Notes: generated by a model not told the origin, from the sequence alone. A DNA stretch of 64,000 bases from Burkholderiales bacterium (GCA_017307855.1 JAFKGD010000012.1:62001-126000); one strand, 5' to 3'; counted from the first letter of the stretch, positions 29,423 through 41,013 are shown. Translations and numbers: made by a program.

Positions 29423-30772
29423 TCAGTCGCCGTCCTTGTCGGCGTAGGGGTTATGCGACGTCTTCATCTCGATGCGCAGCGGCGTGCCGATCAGGTCGAA
29501 CTCCTTGCGGTAGCGACCCTCGAGGTAACGCCGGTAGGCGTCGGTCACATGCTCCAGCGAGTTGCCGTGGATCACGATCACCGGCGGATTCATGCCACCC
29601 TGGTGCGCATAGCGCAGCTTGGGCCGGAACATGCCGGAGCGCTTGGGCGCCTGGAACTGCACGGCTTCCTGCAACAGGCGCGTGAGCACCGGTGTGGACA
29701 TCTTGCGGTTCGCCGCCTGGTGCGCCTGGGTGATCGCTCCCCACAACGGGCCCAGACCCAGGCGTTTGCGCGCAGAGATGAGCAGCAGTGGTGCGAACTT
29801 CAGGAACGGAAGGCGCGCTTCGATCGACCGCTGGACCAGCTCGCGCTGGTAGGCATCGACCGCGTCCCACTTGTTGACGGCCAGCACCACGGCACGGCCA
29901 GCCTCGAGGATGTAGCCCGCGATGTGGGCATCCTGATCGGTCACGCCCTGCGTGGCATCCAGCAGCAACAACACGACGTTGGCCGATTCGATCGCCTGCA
30001 ACGTCTTGACCACCGAGAACTTCTCGATGGCCTCGAACACCTTGCCTTTGCGGCGCAGGCCCGCGGTATCGATGAGCTCGAACTTCTGTCCGTTGCGTTC
30101 GAACGGCACCATGATCGCGTCGCGCGTCGTGCCCGGCAGATCGAACGCCACCAGCCGCTCTTCGCCCAGCCAGGTGTTGATCAGCGTGGACTTGCCGACG
30201 TTGGGACGGCCCGCCACGGCGAGCTTGATCGGACGCGTCGCCGCGTCTTCGGCGTCGTCTTCATCCGGCTCGGGCAGGTCAAGCGGCTCCAGCGCGATCT
30301 CGACCAGGTCACGGATGCCCTGGCCGTGCGCGGCCGAGACCGCGTGCACCTCGCCCAGCCCCAACTCGAAGAACTCGGCCAGCTGCTGGCCTTCCTTCAT
30401 GCCTTCAGCCTTGTTGGCCGCCAGTACCGTCGGCTTGCCCAGCCGGCGCAGATAACGGGCGATGTCATGGTCCTGCGCAGACAGACCGGCGCGCGCGTCG
30501 ACGACGAACACCACCACGTCGGCCTCGGCGACGGCCTGACGCGTCTGGTGCGCCATTTCGCGGAAGATGCTGCCCTCGCCCGCATCGGGCTCGAAGCCGC
30601 CGGTGTCGATGACGATGAACTCGTGTCGACCCTGTCGGCCGTTGCCGTAATGGCGGTCGCGCGTCAGGCCGGCAAAGTCGGCGACGATGGCGTCACGCGT
30701 GCGCGTGAGGCGATTGAAGAGCGTGGATTTGCCGACGTTCGGACGCCCCACGAGGGCTATGACGGGTTTCAT
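29423..30772 (-). CDS. der: ribosome-assembly GTPase Der (EngA)
   Basis: Essential GTPase with two tandem G domains, needed for maturation of the 50S subunit. The 449-residue protein has GRPNVGKST twice, near residues 9 and 187, each with its own DTGG/DTAG and NKA/NKWD motifs. A C-terminal KH-like domain follows, containing [20 protein letters not shown]. The acidic linker between G domains ([15 protein letters not shown]) is typical. Begins ATG 30772. Follows bamB on the same strand (49 bp apart), a conserved bamB-der pairing. Confidence 0.96.
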   Translation of the reverse strand: MKPVIALVGRPNVGKSTLFNRLTRTRDAIVADFAGLTRDRHYGNGRQGRHEFIVIDTGGFEPDAGEGSIFREMAHQTRQAVAEADVVVFVVDARAGLSAQDHDIARYLRRLGKPTVLAANKAEGMKEGQQLAEFFELGLGEVHAVSAAHGQGIRDLVEIALEPLDLPEPDEDDAEDAATRPIKLAVAGRPNVGKSTLINTWLGEERLVAFDLPGTTRDAIMVPFERNGQKFELIDTAGLRRKGKVFEAIEKFSVVKTLQAIESANVVLLLLDATQGVTDQDAHIAGYILEAGRAVVLAVNKWDAVDAYQRELVQRSIEARLPFLKFAPLLLISARKRLGLGPLWGAITQAHQAANRKMSTPVLTRLLQEAVQFQAPKRSGMFRPKLRYAHQGGMNPPVIVIHGNSLEHVTDAYRRYLEGRYRKEFDLIGTPLRIEMKTSHNPYADKDGD

Positions 30773-30821
30773 GACAGTCCGTCCTCACACGGGCAAGTTG
30801 ATTTCGATCCGCCGCAGCGGA

Positions 30822-31982
30822 TCAGTTGGGCTGGAAGCCGTAGACACCGCCGTTGCGCGTCACCACGACCAGCGTGTTGCCCGCCAGCACCGGTGCAGCA
30901 GCGATGGCCGACCCGTCGGTGGAAAGGCGGTTGAGTGGCGAGCCATCCTCGCGAGAGAGGATATGCACCAGCCCCTGGAAGTCCCCGACGGCGATCGAAC
31001 GCCCCATCGCGATGGGCGCCGTCAGGCCGCGGTGCAGCAGGCGCTGGGACTGCCATGCCGGCTCGCCGTTGGCGCGGCGCCAAGCCACCACTTTGCCGTC
31101 CGATTCGGTGCCGAAAACGAAGTCGGCGTCCCCATGCACGCCCTCCACGCCATTGGCGGCGCGGCTCCAGCGCACGTTGCCGTTCAGTGCATCGACACAG
31201 CCCACGCCGGCCTGGAACGAGCGGGTGCAGATGACGTTGTCCACACGGCTCACGCTGCCGACCAGATCGACGAGTCGTTCGATGTCGTTGGCGCCACGCG
31301 GCATCGCGATCGGCGCCTCCCAGCGCGAACTGCCGGTGAGCGGGTTCATGCCGACAAGGCGGCTCGACAGGCCAACGACCAACGTGTCTTCAAACGCGGT
31401 GAGCACGCCCGACTGCCGCAGCACGAGCGGCTCACCCGTGCGCTGCTGGTTCCAGAGGCGCCGCCCCGTGGAGCCGTCGAAGGCGGTCACCGAACGGTCG
31501 GCACCCAGGACGAACACTCGCTTGCCCGCCACCAACGGAGCGGTGTATGACTGGGCCGTCAATTGCTGGCGCCAGATCACCTTGCCCTGCTCGATCGCCA
31601 CGACTTCGTTGCGCGCGGTCACCACAGCCGCCTGGAAGCCGTCGCTGCCCGCGCCCGCCGCCACCGGCGCGCCGACATTGACACGCCAGAGATCGCGACC
31701 AGTACGAGCATCGAGGGCGGCTACCGTCCCGTCGCCGCTGGCCAGCGTCAGGGTACTGCCCGACACGTTGACGGTGAGCGGAAAATTCACGGCACCAACG
31801 CGTGCGGTCCAGACGGAACTCACATCGAGCAGCACGTTGTTGGGGCCGAGCTCCGCGGGCTTGGGCTTGCTCGGGCCGCTGGAACAGGCCACCAGCGCGA
31901 TGGCTGCCAGCACCGTGCAGCCCAGCTTGGCCAGCGCGCGCGGCACGGGCAGACGGAAGGAATGGGACATCGTCTTCGTCAC
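30822..31982 (-). CDS. bamB: outer membrane assembly lipoprotein BamB
   Basis: WD/PQQ-like eight-bladed propeller lipoprotein of the BAM complex, which folds outer-membrane beta-barrels. The 386-residue protein has a signal peptide with lipobox (VLAAIALVACSSG; Cys at about position 33). PQQ-type repeats recur throughout (VAALDARTGRDLWRV, VTAFDGSTGRRLWNQ, VGCVDALNGNVRWSR). The GTG at 31982 overlaps the yfgM stop (GTGA); an ATG four codons later is an alternative. bamD is at 42 kb, bamA is not in the window. Confidence 0.94.
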   Translation of the reverse strand: MTKTMSHSFRLPVPRALAKLGCTVLAAIALVACSSGPSKPKPAELGPNNVLLDVSSVWTARVGAVNFPLTVNVSGSTLTLASGDGTVAALDARTGRDLWRVNVGAPVAAGAGSDGFQAAVVTARNEVVAIEQGKVIWRQQLTAQSYTAPLVAGKRVFVLGADRSVTAFDGSTGRRLWNQQRTGEPLVLRQSGVLTAFEDTLVVGLSSRLVGMNPLTGSSRWEAPIAMPRGANDIERLVDLVGSVSRVDNVICTRSFQAGVGCVDALNGNVRWSRAANGVEGVHGDADFVFGTESDGKVVAWRRANGEPAWQSQRLLHRGLTAPIAMGRSIAVGDFQGLVHILSREDGSPLNRLSTDGSAIAAAPVLAGNTLVVVTRNGGVYGFQPN

Positions 31983-32668
31983 TTTGCGTTCTCCGGAGTG
32001 CTGGCCTGCGCCTTGCCCGCGAGTGTGGCCGGGTCGACCCCCAGCGCATTGAGCTTGATCTCGACCAGATGGCGCAGATCACTGCCCGGCTCCAGCTGCG
32101 AATGCGCGCGCTGGAACTCGGCGCGCGCCTCGTCGCGCTTACCCTGGCTGAGCAGCACGTCGCCGCGGCGATCGGCCACAAGCGGCTGGAAGGCCGGCGG
32201 CACCGTCGCCGACAGCGCCTTGAGTGCATCGTCGTAGGCCTTGGTGTCGAGCAGCAGCGCCGCCAGTCGCAGGCGCGCGACCGCCTTGTACCCATCGTCG
32301 GCACCGTTGTCGATCAACCAGGACAGCGCGGCGCGTGCGCCGTCTGTCTTTTGCTTTTCTTCGAGCACGCGCGCTTCGAGCAGCGCGGCCTGGCTCGCAT
32401 AGGTGGTCCGGCGGTACTTGTCGCGGATGTCTGCGCCAGCGCGTTCGAGCAGCGCCACGTCGCCTGACTGGGCAGCGCGCTCGACCTCGTCGTACAGCGC
32501 GGAAGCCTGGCCCGACTGGCGGCGCTCCCAGAACTGGTAGCCGTTCCAGGCGGCGAAGGCACCCAGAACCAGGATCAGCAGCCAGGTGATCGCCAGGCCG
32601 TACCTGGCCCAGAAATGCTTGAGTTGGTCGAGCTGTTCCTGCTCTTCGAGATCGAAATGTTTTGCCAT
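31979..32668 (-). CDS. yfgM: YfgM-like TPR membrane protein
   Basis: Tail-in membrane protein of the YfgM family, described in E. coli as an ancillary subunit of the SecYEG translocon working with PpiD. The 229-residue protein opens MAKHFDLEEQEQLDQLKHFW, has one membrane helix at about 24-43 (GLAITWLLILVLGAFAAWNG) and a periplasmic helical TPR-like domain (ALYDEVERAAQSGD; ALLLDTKAYDDALKAL). It lies three bases after hisS and is coupled to bamB, matching the hisS-yfgM-bamB-der order known from gammaproteobacteria. Confidence 0.92.
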   Translation of the reverse strand: MAKHFDLEEQEQLDQLKHFWARYGLAITWLLILVLGAFAAWNGYQFWERRQSGQASALYDEVERAAQSGDVALLERAGADIRDKYRRTTYASQAALLEARVLEEKQKTDGARAALSWLIDNGADDGYKAVARLRLAALLLDTKAYDDALKALSATVPPAFQPLVADRRGDVLLSQGKRDEARAEFQRAHSQLEPGSDLRHLVEIKLNALGVDPATLAGKAQASTPENAK

Positions 32669-32671
32669 GAC

Positions 32672-33976
32672 TTATCGGAATTCGGTGGGGGATTGTAGGG
32701 TGGCGGCCCAGGCGGCCACGCCGTCGAGCGGGTGTGCGGACTGCGCCCCCTGCCCGTCGCGCAGCGACTTGACGGTCACCTCGCCACGCGCCATTTCGTC
32801 AGGACCGAATACCAGCGCGTGCCGCGCGCCGCTGGCGTCTGCGCGCTTGAATTGCGACTTCATGCTGCCCAGCCCCTGTGCCCCGGCGGCGCCAGCGTGC
32901 ATCTGCACCTGCACGCCCGTGGCACGCAGCGCCTGCAACACGGCCATCACGCGCGGCAACACAGCCGCGTCGGGCACGATGGCGTAGGCATCGGGCACGG
33001 GCCCGGGCACCTCGGCGCCCTGCTCGCGCAGCAGTTCCAGCACGCGCTCCACCCCCAGCGCCCAGCCGACCGCCGGCGCATCCTTACCGCCGATCTGCCC
33101 GATCAGGTAGTCATAGCGGCCGCCGCCACAGATGGTGCCCTGCGAGCCTAGGCGGTCTGTCACGAACTCGAACACCGTCAGGTTGTAGTAATCGAGCCCT
33201 CGCACCAGGCGGGGGTTGAGCGTCCAAGACACGCCGTTGGCGTCGAGGATGTCAGTCACAACCTTGAAGTGGGCGAGCGATTCGGCGCCGAGGAAGTCGA
33301 ACAGGCGCGGCGCGGCGGCCACCAGCTCCTGCATCGCCGGGTTCTTGGTGTCGAGGATGCGCAGCGGGTTGCTCGACAGCCGACGGCGGGCCTCGTCGTC
33401 GAGCTGCGACTCATGCTCGGTGAGGTAGTCGATCAGCGCGGCGCGGTGCGCGCGACGCTCGTCGGGCTGGCCCAGGCTGTTGAGTTCGAGCCGCACGTCG
33501 GCGAGGCCGATCTCGTGCCACAACGCCTGCGCCAGCAGGATGAGTTCGGCGTCGACTTCGGCGCCCGGAAAACCCAGCGCCTCGGCGCCAATCTGATGGA
33601 ACTGGCGGTAGCGGCCCCGTTGGGGACGCTCGTGACGGAACATCGGGCCCATGTAATACAGGCGTTTGCCACCTTCGTAGAGCATCGAATGCTCGGCCAC
33701 CGCGCGCACCACGCCCGCCGTGTTCTCGGGGCGCAGCGTCAGGGCCTCGCCGTTGAGGCGGTCCTCGAAGGAATACATCTCCTTCTCGACGATGTCGGTG
33801 ACTTCGCCGATGCCGCGCACGAAAAGTTGAGTGGGCTCGACGATGGGCGTGCGGATGTTGCGGTAGGCGTAGCGCGCCATGAGCGAGCGCACCTTGCCTT
33901 CGAGCCATTCCCAGCGCGCCGAGTCGGGCGGCAGGATGTCGTTCATGCCTTTGACGGCGTGGATCTTGTCAGCCAT
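32672..33976 (-). CDS. hisS: histidyl-tRNA synthetase
   Basis: Class II aminoacyl-tRNA synthetase charging tRNA-His. The 434-residue protein begins [20 protein letters not shown]. It has motif 2 ([21 protein letters not shown]), the histidine-specific [16 protein letters not shown] and [14 protein letters not shown], motif 3 with [13 protein letters not shown], and the C-terminal anticodon-binding domain. The ATG at 33976 is used; the frame upstream crosses the ispG end. It lies 47 bp after ispG on the same strand. Confidence 0.97.
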   Translation of the reverse strand: MADKIHAVKGMNDILPPDSARWEWLEGKVRSLMARYAYRNIRTPIVEPTQLFVRGIGEVTDIVEKEMYSFEDRLNGEALTLRPENTAGVVRAVAEHSMLYEGGKRLYYMGPMFRHERPQRGRYRQFHQIGAEALGFPGAEVDAELILLAQALWHEIGLADVRLELNSLGQPDERRAHRAALIDYLTEHESQLDDEARRRLSSNPLRILDTKNPAMQELVAAAPRLFDFLGAESLAHFKVVTDILDANGVSWTLNPRLVRGLDYYNLTVFEFVTDRLGSQGTICGGGRYDYLIGQIGGKDAPAVGWALGVERVLELLREQGAEVPGPVPDAYAIVPDAAVLPRVMAVLQALRATGVQVQMHAGAAGAQGLGSMKSQFKRADASGARHALVFGPDEMARGEVTVKSLRDGQGAQSAHPLDGVAAWAATLQSPTEFR

Positions 33977-34023
33977 GGATAGTCCTGGAAAGACGGTGGC
34001 GGCCCGGCGCGGGCCGGCACGCG

Positions 34024-35316
34024 TCACGCATGCGGAGCCGGCACCTGCGGGCCTTCGCCCGCGGTAGCGCCGAATCGCTTCTCGATGTAGTCCTGCACGA
34101 CCTGCTGGAATTCGTGCGCGATGCCTTCGCCGCGCAGCGTCATCGCCTTCTCGCCATCGATGAACACCGGCGCGGCCGGCGCCTCGCCCGTGCCCGGCAG
34201 GCTGATGCCGACGTCGGCATGCTTGCTTTCGCCGGGGCCATTGACGATGCAACCCATGACGGCAACCTTGAGCCCTTCGACACCCGGATAGCGGTTGCGC
34301 CACACAGGCATCTGCTGGCGCAGGAAGTCGTCGATCTGTTTTGCGAGCTCCTGGAAGGTGGTGCTGGTGGTGCGGCCGCAACCCGGGCAGGCCGTCACGC
34401 TTGGCACGAAGATGCGCAGGCCCAGCGCCTGCAGGATCTCGTTGGCTACCACCACTTCCTGCGTGCGCGCTTCACCAGGTTGCGGTGTGAGCGACACGCG
34501 GATGGTGTCGCCGATGCCTTCCTGCAGCAGCACCGACAGCGCCGCGGCCGAGGCCACCGTGCCCTTGGTTCCCATGCCGGCTTCGGTCAGGCCCAGGTGC
34601 AGCGCGTAGTCGGAGCGGCGTGCGAGCTCGCGGTAGACCGCGATCAGGTCCTGCACGCCGCTCACCTTGCACGAGAGGATGATCTGGCTTCCGTTCATGC
34701 CCATCGATTCGGCGAGCTTCGCCGAGTCGATGGCCGAGCTGATCAGCGCTTCGTACATGACCTGCTTCGCATCCCACGGCTGGGCACGACGCAGGTTTTC
34801 GTCCATCAGCAAAGCCAGCAGTTCCTGATCGAGACTGCCCCAGTTGACGCCGATGCGCACGACCTTGTCCCAGCGCATCGCGGCTTCGATCATCTGGCCG
34901 AACTGCTTGTCCTTCTTGTCGCCCTTGCCCACATTGCCGGGGTTGATGCGGTATTTGGACAGCGCCTCGGCACAAGCCGGATGCTCGGTGAGCAGCCGAT
35001 GGCCGTTGTAGTGGAAATCGCCGATGAGGGGCACGTCAATGCCCATGCGATCCAGCTGGTCCCGGATGTGCGGCACCGCCGCGGCGGCTTCGGGCGTGTT
35101 GACGGTGAGTCGCACCATCTCGGAGCCGGCATGCGCCAGTTCCTTGACCTGGATGGCCGTGCCGATCACATCCACCGTATCGGTGTTGGTCATCGACTGC
35201 ACGCGCACCGGGGCATCGCCGCCAACAGTGACGGTGCGGGGCCCCCAGACCACGCGGGCCTGGCGCGAATGGCGCGGCAGTGGCGCTGCGCCGGCGATGG
35301 GCTGGCGATCGTTCAT
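34024..35316 (-). CDS. ispG: 4-hydroxy-3-methylbut-2-enyl diphosphate synthase
   Basis: Fe-S enzyme of the methylerythritol phosphate (isoprenoid) pathway, converting MEcPP to HMBPP. The 430-residue protein has the N-terminal barrel ([12 protein letters not shown], then [13 protein letters not shown] and YRINPGNVG). The C-terminal 4Fe-4S domain has cysteines in [15 protein letters not shown] and [16 protein letters not shown]. The proteobacterial form carries an insertion, consistent with this length. ATG 35316, two bases after the rodZ-like stop, so tightly linked. Confidence 0.96.
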   Translation of the reverse strand: MNDRQPIAGAAPLPRHSRQARVVWGPRTVTVGGDAPVRVQSMTNTDTVDVIGTAIQVKELAHAGSEMVRLTVNTPEAAAAVPHIRDQLDRMGIDVPLIGDFHYNGHRLLTEHPACAEALSKYRINPGNVGKGDKKDKQFGQMIEAAMRWDKVVRIGVNWGSLDQELLALLMDENLRRAQPWDAKQVMYEALISSAIDSAKLAESMGMNGSQIILSCKVSGVQDLIAVYRELARRSDYALHLGLTEAGMGTKGTVASAAALSVLLQEGIGDTIRVSLTPQPGEARTQEVVVANEILQALGLRIFVPSVTACPGCGRTTSTTFQELAKQIDDFLRQQMPVWRNRYPGVEGLKVAVMGCIVNGPGESKHADVGISLPGTGEAPAAPVFIDGEKAMTLRGEGIAHEFQQVVQDYIEKRFGATAGEGPQVPAPHA

Positions 35317-35318
35317 GG

Positions 35319-36191
35319 TCAGCGCACCTCGAAACGGGCCACGTTGTCGCGGGCACGCGTGGCGAGATCGATGTCGGCACCGCGCACCTGCACGCGGGTC
35401 GCGTCCGCACGGCCGACCACCACCGACAAAGGCAACGTGCCACCGGCTTCTGCGCGCTCGCCGGCCTGCAGCGTACGCTGCAGCGTGAGCGAGCCCCGTG
35501 CATCGCGCACCTCGATCCACGACGCGCCGGTGGCGGTGAAGGCTACCAGCGGCGTCGCGCCAGCGGGAAGCGCAGGAGCGGCGGCAACGGCAGGCGCGGA
35601 TGCCCCAGCGGCCGGGGCGGCGGCCGCTGCTGTCGGCGCTTCTGCCATGGATGGGCCATCCGACGGCAGAACGGTCTCGCTCGCCGGCGCGGACGGCGCT
35701 GCTGCAGCGGGAACGACATCGGAGATCAGTTCGCGTGTCTCGCCGCCCGCAGCGCCAGGAGCGCGCCCGCCGCGCGACGCGGGCCACAGCAGCAACGCGA
35801 CCACGCCCACCAACAGCAGAGCGACCAGCCAGGCTGCCGGCCGCGCCAGCGAACTCAGCACGCTGGATTTGGGGCTGCCACCGACGCCACGGAACGGCGC
35901 ATTGATGCCGGCATCGCGCTGTGGCACCAGGGTGGCGTGACCTTGCGGCAGACGGTCAAGAATCGGCGCGGGATCCACGTGCAGGGCACGGCAGACGCTG
36001 GACGCGAGCGCGCGTGCGAACACGGCATCCGGCAGTTCCTCGAGTCGGTCGGCTTCCAGGGCCTCGAGCTTGCGCACGGGCACCTTGAGCGACACCGCCA
36101 GTGCCGCGATATGCAGCCCGGCCGCCTCCCGGGCGTCACGCAGCAACTGGCCTGCCGAAGGGCCGGCGCTCATCCCGTCCGTCTCACTCAT
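35319..36191 (-). CDS. rodZ: RodZ-like helix-turn-helix membrane protein
   Basis: Resembles RodZ, the bitopic protein that ties MreB to the membrane in rod-shape maintenance. The 290-residue protein has a cytoplasmic HTH domain (about 14-75: [20 protein letters not shown], then [20 protein letters not shown]). One membrane helix lies at about 118-137 ([20 protein letters not shown]), followed by an Ala/Pro-rich periplasmic linker and a C-terminal beta domain ([18 protein letters not shown]) of the DUF4115 type. It overlaps pilW by eight bases and lies directly before ispG, the same order as in many proteobacteria. Confidence 0.9.
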   Translation of the reverse strand: MSETDGMSAGPSAGQLLRDAREAAGLHIAALAVSLKVPVRKLEALEADRLEELPDAVFARALASSVCRALHVDPAPILDRLPQGHATLVPQRDAGINAPFRGVGGSPKSSVLSSLARPAAWLVALLLVGVVALLLWPASRGGRAPGAAGGETRELISDVVPAAAAPSAPASETVLPSDGPSMAEAPTAAAAAPAAGASAPAVAAAPALPAGATPLVAFTATGASWIEVRDARGSLTLQRTLQAGERAEAGGTLPLSVVVGRADATRVQVRGADIDLATRARDNVARFEVR

Positions 36192-37002
36192 TCCACGCTC
36201 CCCGGTCGAACGCGATGGCCTGACGCGATTGCGGGAAGCGCCGCTTGAGCTGCAGGCCCAGTTGCGTCAACGCCTCCTGGTTGCCCATGGCGCGCTCGAC
36301 CTTCATGCCCAGCCAGAGCGACTCGGCGCTCGCCTGCTCGGTGTTGTTGATGCGGCGGATGTAGAACTGCGCGCGGGGGTACTCGCGGCGGTCGAAGAAC
36401 AGCTGGGCCAGTTGCATGCCGGCTACGGGGTTGCCCGCATCGAGCTCGTAGGCACGCATCAGGCTGCGCTCGGCTTCGTCGCGCAGGCCGGCGCGCGACT
36501 GGCAGATGCCCATGGCCATGTAGGACTTGGCAGCCTCGGTGTAGCGCGGCGCCGCGATGGCCTGGCCGAAGTACTGGAACGACTCGGTGAAACGGTCCTG
36601 CTGGCATAGCAGCCAGGCGTAGTTGTGCAGGATGTTGCCGTCACCAGAGCGCAGTTGCATGGCACGCCGGAAGCTCTCGTCGGCCAGCCGGTAATCGTTG
36701 AGCTGCATGTAGATCAGGCCGCGCAGGTTGTGCGCATCGGCGAAAGTCGGATCCGCCGCGATGGACAGCTTGAGCTCATCGAGCGCCACGGTCGTTTGCC
36801 CTTGGCGGAAATACTCGATCGCGAGTTCGAGCCTGATCAATGCACGGTTGCGCGCCTGCGCCTGCTCGTTCGTGACCGGCGCGTCCGACCGCGTTCCGGC
36901 GTCGGTGGGAGCGGTGCCGGCACAACCGGACAGCACGAGCGCCGCGAGCGCGGCCACCGCAAAGGCCGACAGCCGGGGCAGAACGGGCACGTGAATACTC
37001 AT
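36184..37002 (-). CDS. pilW: type IV pilus biogenesis/stability lipoprotein PilW (PilF)
   Basis: Outer-membrane pilotin with TPR repeats, which helps the PilQ secretin multimerise. The 272-residue protein has a lipoprotein signal ([17 protein letters not shown], Cys at about 27). About six TPR units follow ([40 protein letters not shown] and others). Start ATG 37002 overlaps the rlmN stop (ATGA). Other pilus genes are not in the window; the placement rlmN-pilW-rodZ is the usual one. Confidence 0.93.
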   Translation of the reverse strand: MSIHVPVLPRLSAFAVAALAALVLSGCAGTAPTDAGTRSDAPVTNEQAQARNRALIRLELAIEYFRQGQTTVALDELKLSIAADPTFADAHNLRGLIYMQLNDYRLADESFRRAMQLRSGDGNILHNYAWLLCQQDRFTESFQYFGQAIAAPRYTEAAKSYMAMGICQSRAGLRDEAERSLMRAYELDAGNPVAGMQLAQLFFDRREYPRAQFYIRRINNTEQASAESLWLGMKVERAMGNQEALTQLGLQLKRRFPQSRQAIAFDRGAWNE

Positions 37003-38162
37003 GGCCTGGGAACTCCTGTCGTCTGGGGCACGGTCGCGCCGGCCGGTTGAAGCATCACCGTTCGCTGGCGGGCGATGCGATCGCCCACCCGGGTGCGATC
37101 ACGCACGTCGCCGGCCAGCTGGCCGCAGGCGGCGTCGATGTCGTCACCCCGGGTCTTGCGCACGGTGGTCACGATACCCGCATCCGACAACAGCTTCGCG
37201 AACGTCTCCACGGCAGCCTTGGAAGAACGCAGCAGGCCCGACGCCGGAAACGGGTTGAACGGAATCAGGTTGAACTTGCACGACACGCCCCGGCCACCGC
37301 GTGCCGTGCGGACGAGTTCGATCAGCTGGCGCGCGTGCGCAGGGGTATCGTTGACGCCATCGAGCATGCAGTACTCGAACGTGATGAAGTCACGCGGCGC
37401 GTGTTCCAGATAGCGGCCGCAGGCCTCGAGCAGTTCTTGCAGCGGGTACTTGCGGTTCAGCGGCACGAGGTTGTCGCGCAATTCGTCCACCGGTGCGTGA
37501 AGCGAAACCGCCAGCGCCACCGGGCAATCCTGAGACAGCCGATCCATCATGGGCACGACGCCCGAGGTGGACACCGTGACGCGGCGGCGCGACAGGCCGT
37601 AGCCATGGTCGTCGAGCATCACGCGCAGCGCCGGGACCAGGGCCGCGTAGTTCTGCAGCGGCTCGCCCATGCCCATCATCACCACGTTGGAGATGACACG
37701 TTCGTCCTTGCCCGACCGCTGACGCAGGAAGTGCTCGGCGAACCACAACTGAGCGAGGATCTCGCCGGTGGACAGGTTCCGGCTGAAGCCCTGGTGTCCC
37801 GTGGAGCAGAAGCGGCAGCCGACGGCGCAGCCTGCCTGCGACGACACGCACAGCGTGCCACGATCGTCTTCGGGGATGAATACCGCCTCGACCGCATCGC
37901 CCGCGCCCACGTCGAACAGCCACTTGATCGTGCCGTCGGCGGATTCATGCTGGGTGATGACAGGCAGGCCGACAATGCGGGCCCGCGTCTGCAGCTTGTT
38001 GCGCAGCGACTTGGCCAGATCGGTCATCTGGTCGAAATCACGCGCGCCGCGCTGATGGATCCAGCGGAACAGCTGGGTCGCGCGAAAGCGCTTCTCTCCG
38101 AGCGACTCACAATAGCCCGCGAGGCCGTCGAGGTCGAAGTCGAGCAGGTTGGCCACAGCCAT
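36999..38162 (-). CDS. rlmN: dual-specificity RNA methyltransferase RlmN
   Basis: Radical-SAM enzyme that methylates C2 of A2503 in 23S rRNA and A37 in some tRNAs. The 387-residue protein has the Fe-S motif CAVGCRFC in [20 protein letters not shown], and [16 protein letters not shown]. Further C-terminal are [29 protein letters not shown] and [11 protein letters not shown], the last two with conserved cysteines. The ATG at 38162 has GGAG six bases upstream; a TTG 21 bases further up is less likely. Follows ndk after a terminator-like hairpin. Confidence 0.96.
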   Translation of the reverse strand: MAVANLLDFDLDGLAGYCESLGEKRFRATQLFRWIHQRGARDFDQMTDLAKSLRNKLQTRARIVGLPVITQHESADGTIKWLFDVGAGDAVEAVFIPEDDRGTLCVSSQAGCAVGCRFCSTGHQGFSRNLSTGEILAQLWFAEHFLRQRSGKDERVISNVVMMGMGEPLQNYAALVPALRVMLDDHGYGLSRRRVTVSTSGVVPMMDRLSQDCPVALAVSLHAPVDELRDNLVPLNRKYPLQELLEACGRYLEHAPRDFITFEYCMLDGVNDTPAHARQLIELVRTARGGRGVSCKFNLIPFNPFPASGLLRSSKAAVETFAKLLSDAGIVTTVRKTRGDDIDAACGQLAGDVRDRTRVGDRIARQRTVMLQPAGATVPQTTGVPRP

Positions 38163-38180
38163 CGCCGGCTCCACTACGGA

Positions 38181-38202
38181 CAAAGGCGGCCAAAGGCCGC
38201 CT
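38181..38202 (-). terminator. probable terminator after ndk
   Basis: Arms AGGCGGCC (38184-38191) and GGCCGCCT (38195-38202) with an AAA loop. On the minus strand the stem is followed by a short TTTGT, about 80 bp after the ndk stop and just ahead of rlmN. The T-run is short, so termination may be partial. Confidence 0.6.
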
Positions 38203-38280
38203 GGAAAGTCTGGCGGGCGCCGCCCACGGCCACGCGCGGGTGCTTCCGCCCGCGGAGCCAGCCGTACGCCCGTCGCGTCA

Positions 38281-38706
38281 TCAGCGCGAATAGACGTTCA
38301 TGCCCGGGAAGAAGAACGAAACTTCGACCTGGGCGGTTTCGGGAGCGTCCGAGCCGTGCACCGCGTTGGCGTCGATGCTGTCGGCGAAGTCGGCGCGGAT
38401 GGTGCCGGCGGCGGCCTTCTTGGGGTCCGTGGCGCCCATCAGTTCGCGGTTCTTGAGGATGGCGTTCTCGCCTTCCAGCGCCTGGATCATCACCGGGCCA
38501 GAAATCATGAAGTCGACCAGATCCTTGAAGAAGGGGCGCTCCTTGTGAACAGCGTAGAACTGCTCGGCTTCGCCACGCGAGAGATGGGCCATGCGGGCGG
38601 CCACGACCTTCAGGCCGGCAGCTTCGAAGCGGGCATAGATCTGGCCGATGACGTTCTTGGCAACGGCGTCGGGTTTGATGATGGAGAGGGTGCGTTCGAT
38701 AGCCAT
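38281..38706 (-). CDS. ndk: nucleoside diphosphate kinase
   Basis: Transfers the gamma-phosphate between nucleoside triphosphates and diphosphates through a phospho-histidine. The 141-residue protein starts [20 protein letters not shown]. It has the active-site histidine in the signature block [20 protein letters not shown], together with [14 protein letters not shown] and [17 protein letters not shown]. The ATG at 38706 is the family start; upstream in-frame codons are low complexity. It precedes rlmN on the same strand. Confidence 0.97.
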   Translation of the reverse strand: MAIERTLSIIKPDAVAKNVIGQIYARFEAAGLKVVAARMAHLSRGEAEQFYAVHKERPFFKDLVDFMISGPVMIQALEGENAILKNRELMGATDPKKAAAGTIRADFADSIDANAVHGSDAPETAQVEVSFFFPGMNVYSR

Positions 38707-38821
38707 GTTGGTTTCCAGTGAGTTTTTATCTGTTCGGGAAGGAATCACCCCGAAGGCAAAGCCCGCCATTTTAGCGTGTGGAATGCCCGCGACAGGCAAT
38801 TGCACATGACTGCCCGGGCTT

Positions 38822-40087
38822 TCAGCGGCCGCCTCGACCGCCCCTGCGACCGCCGCCGCCGGATAGGCCACCCTGACCACCCCGGCGTCCGCCGGTGGGA
38901 CCCTGGCGCTGACGGGTGAAGCTGTCTGCGCCGATATAGCCCAGCGAAGTCTTCATCGGATCGGGCTGGCCGCCGCCACCGGGAGCCTGGCCGCCGCCCT
39001 GGCGTCCGCGCGAACCCGCGCCCCGGCCGGCCGGAGCGCCTGTCTGCTGAGGCCGACCCGCCGGGCCACCTGCGCCGCGGGGACCCGCGCCGCCTCGCGG
39101 GCCGCGTCGGCGTCCATCGGAGGGTTGGACCGGGGCCGCCGGCTGCTGGCGCTCGATACCCGCGGCCTGCAACAGCTCGCGGATGTCGCGCTCGTCCAGT
39201 TCCATCCAGGCTCCGCGCTTGAGGCCGCGCGGCAGCAGCATGGCGCCATAACGGATGCGGATCAGGCGGCTGACGGCGTGGCCCACGGCCTCGAGCATGC
39301 GGCGGACTTCGCGGTTGCGGCCTTCGGAGATGGTCACGCGATACCAGTGGTTGGAGCCTTCGCCGCCACCATCCTCGATGGATCCAAACTGGGCCATGCC
39401 GTCGTCCAGCCGCACGCCATCCAGCAGGCGTTGCCGCTCTTCGGAACTGAGCGCGCCCAGCACGCGCACGGCGTACTCGCGCTCCAGCCCGAAACGCGGG
39501 TGCATGAGCTTGTTGGCCAGTTCCCCCGAGTTGGTGAACAGCAGCAAGCCCTCGGTGTTGAGATCGAGCCGACCCACCGACTGCCACTTGCCCTGGTAGA
39601 CGCGCGGCAGCTTGCGAAACACCGTGGGGCGGTTCTGCGGGTCATCGTGGGTGACGACCTCGCCCACCGGCTTGTGATAGGCGATGACACGGGCCGGCGG
39701 CGGCGCGATGCGTACCTTGATCGGCTTGCCATTGATGCGGACCTGATCCCCCCACTGGATGCGCTGGCCAATGTGCGCCGGCTCGTTGTTGACGGAGATG
39801 CGGCCCTCGAGGATGAGTTGCTCCATCTCCAGCCGCGAGCCCAGACCGGCCTGCGCCAGCACCTTGTGCAGCTTGGGGCTGTCGGGCTGCGGCGCCAGTA
39901 CGCGGCGGCCCGGCTCGTCGCCGGCCTCCTCGCCCTGCTCGTCGAACTGGCCGGACACCACGTCGGCGAAATGGATCGCACCGTCATGCGCATCCGCGAC
40001 GCCGGAGCTCTGTGCCTGCGGCGCAGCGCCGGCCGCTTCGTCGTCGGACGACGGGTTCGGGAGATCTTCGTGCGGGATCGGCTTCAT
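38822..40087 (-). CDS. rluB: 23S rRNA pseudouridine synthase, RluB type
   Basis: RsuA/RluB-family enzyme; RluB makes pseudouridine 2605 in 23S rRNA. The 421-residue protein has an acidic N-terminal extension (1-65), the S4 RNA-binding domain ([20 protein letters not shown], with LEGRISVNN), and the catalytic core with Asp in [16 protein letters not shown] and the family segments [20 protein letters not shown] and [20 protein letters not shown]. The last 100 or so residues are a Gly/Arg/Pro-rich low-complexity tail ending in repeated RGG. It overlaps scpB by four bases. Confidence 0.92.
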   Translation of the reverse strand: MKPIPHEDLPNPSSDDEAAGAAPQAQSSGVADAHDGAIHFADVVSGQFDEQGEEAGDEPGRRVLAPQPDSPKLHKVLAQAGLGSRLEMEQLILEGRISVNNEPAHIGQRIQWGDQVRINGKPIKVRIAPPPARVIAYHKPVGEVVTHDDPQNRPTVFRKLPRVYQGKWQSVGRLDLNTEGLLLFTNSGELANKLMHPRFGLEREYAVRVLGALSSEERQRLLDGVRLDDGMAQFGSIEDGGGEGSNHWYRVTISEGRNREVRRMLEAVGHAVSRLIRIRYGAMLLPRGLKRGAWMELDERDIRELLQAAGIERQQPAAPVQPSDGRRRGPRGGAGPRGAGGPAGRPQQTGAPAGRGAGSRGRQGGGQAPGGGGQPDPMKTSLGYIGADSFTRQRQGPTGGRRGGQGGLSGGGGRRGGRGGR

Positions 40088-40872
40088 CGGGATGTTTCCT
40101 CGGAATTGCCGGGCGCGGCCCGGTTGTCGTGCGCCTCATCGTCCGCCGGCTGCGCGGCGTCCGGCGCCTGGCTGACCGCCGGCTCGGCAGCGGTCTCTGC
40201 AGTCGCTGACGGGCCCGCCTCGGCTTCTCCAGCCACGCCGAACACCGCTTCGAGCGATTGCACGGGAAGCTCTTGTGCAGTGCCCTCGGCCGGCGCTTCC
40301 AGCATGCCGCTGGCCGCGGCGAGTTCCTCGAGGCCGTCGAGCACGCCGGCCTGCTGGGGCGTGGGGTGCTCGAGCTCCGGCAACTGGTCCAGCGACGACA
40401 GGCCCAGGTCATCCAGGAATTGCCGCGTGGTGGCATAGAGCGCCGGGCGGCCGATGGCCTCTCGGTGGCCAATCACCTCCACCCAGCCGCGGTCTTCGAG
40501 CTGCTTGAGGATCATCGAGTTGATCGTGACGCCGCGGATGTCCTCCATGTCTCCCCGCGTGACGGGCTGCCGGTAGGCAATGATGGCCAGCGTCTCGAGC
40601 GCGGCACGCGTGTATCGCGGCGGCTTCTCCGGGTGCAGGCGATCCAGGAAGCTCCGCATCTCGGGGCGGCTCTGAAAGCGCCAGCCGGTGGCGACGGACA
40701 CCAGCTCGACACCGCGCTGCGCCCATTCGAGCTGGATGTCTTCCAGCAGCGCGCGGATCGAGTCGGCGCCGAGTTCATCGTCGAACAGCTGGCGCAGGTC
40801 GCGCAGCGGCAGGGGTTGCTGCGAACAGATCAGCGCCGTTTCCAGGACGCGCTTGGCCTGCGTCGAATTCAT
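40084..40872 (-). CDS. scpB: segregation and condensation protein ScpB
   Basis: Winged-helix subunit of the SMC-ScpAB condensin. The 262-residue protein has the two wHTH domains: [20 protein letters not shown], then [20 protein letters not shown] with [20 protein letters not shown] and [20 protein letters not shown]. An acidic, Ala/Glu-rich tail of about 90 residues follows. The start ATG 40872 is used. It is coupled to rluB, a pairing seen in many bacteria; scpA is not in the window. Confidence 0.94.
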   Translation of the reverse strand: MNSTQAKRVLETALICSQQPLPLRDLRQLFDDELGADSIRALLEDIQLEWAQRGVELVSVATGWRFQSRPEMRSFLDRLHPEKPPRYTRAALETLAIIAYRQPVTRGDMEDIRGVTINSMILKQLEDRGWVEVIGHREAIGRPALYATTRQFLDDLGLSSLDQLPELEHPTPQQAGVLDGLEELAAASGMLEAPAEGTAQELPVQSLEAVFGVAGEAEAGPSATAETAAEPAVSQAPDAAQPADDEAHDNRAAPGNSEETSR

Positions 40873-41013
40873 GGTGTCGTGGTCCCTGAAAAAGCGTCCG
40901 AAACGCGGGTGGGAATCGGGGAACGGTAGCAGGCAGCTTCTCAGCTGCTGCGCGGCATCGGCGACGGGGCCGGATACACGCAGGCCCCGTACGGGCGGGG
41001 CGGCTCCGGCGCT

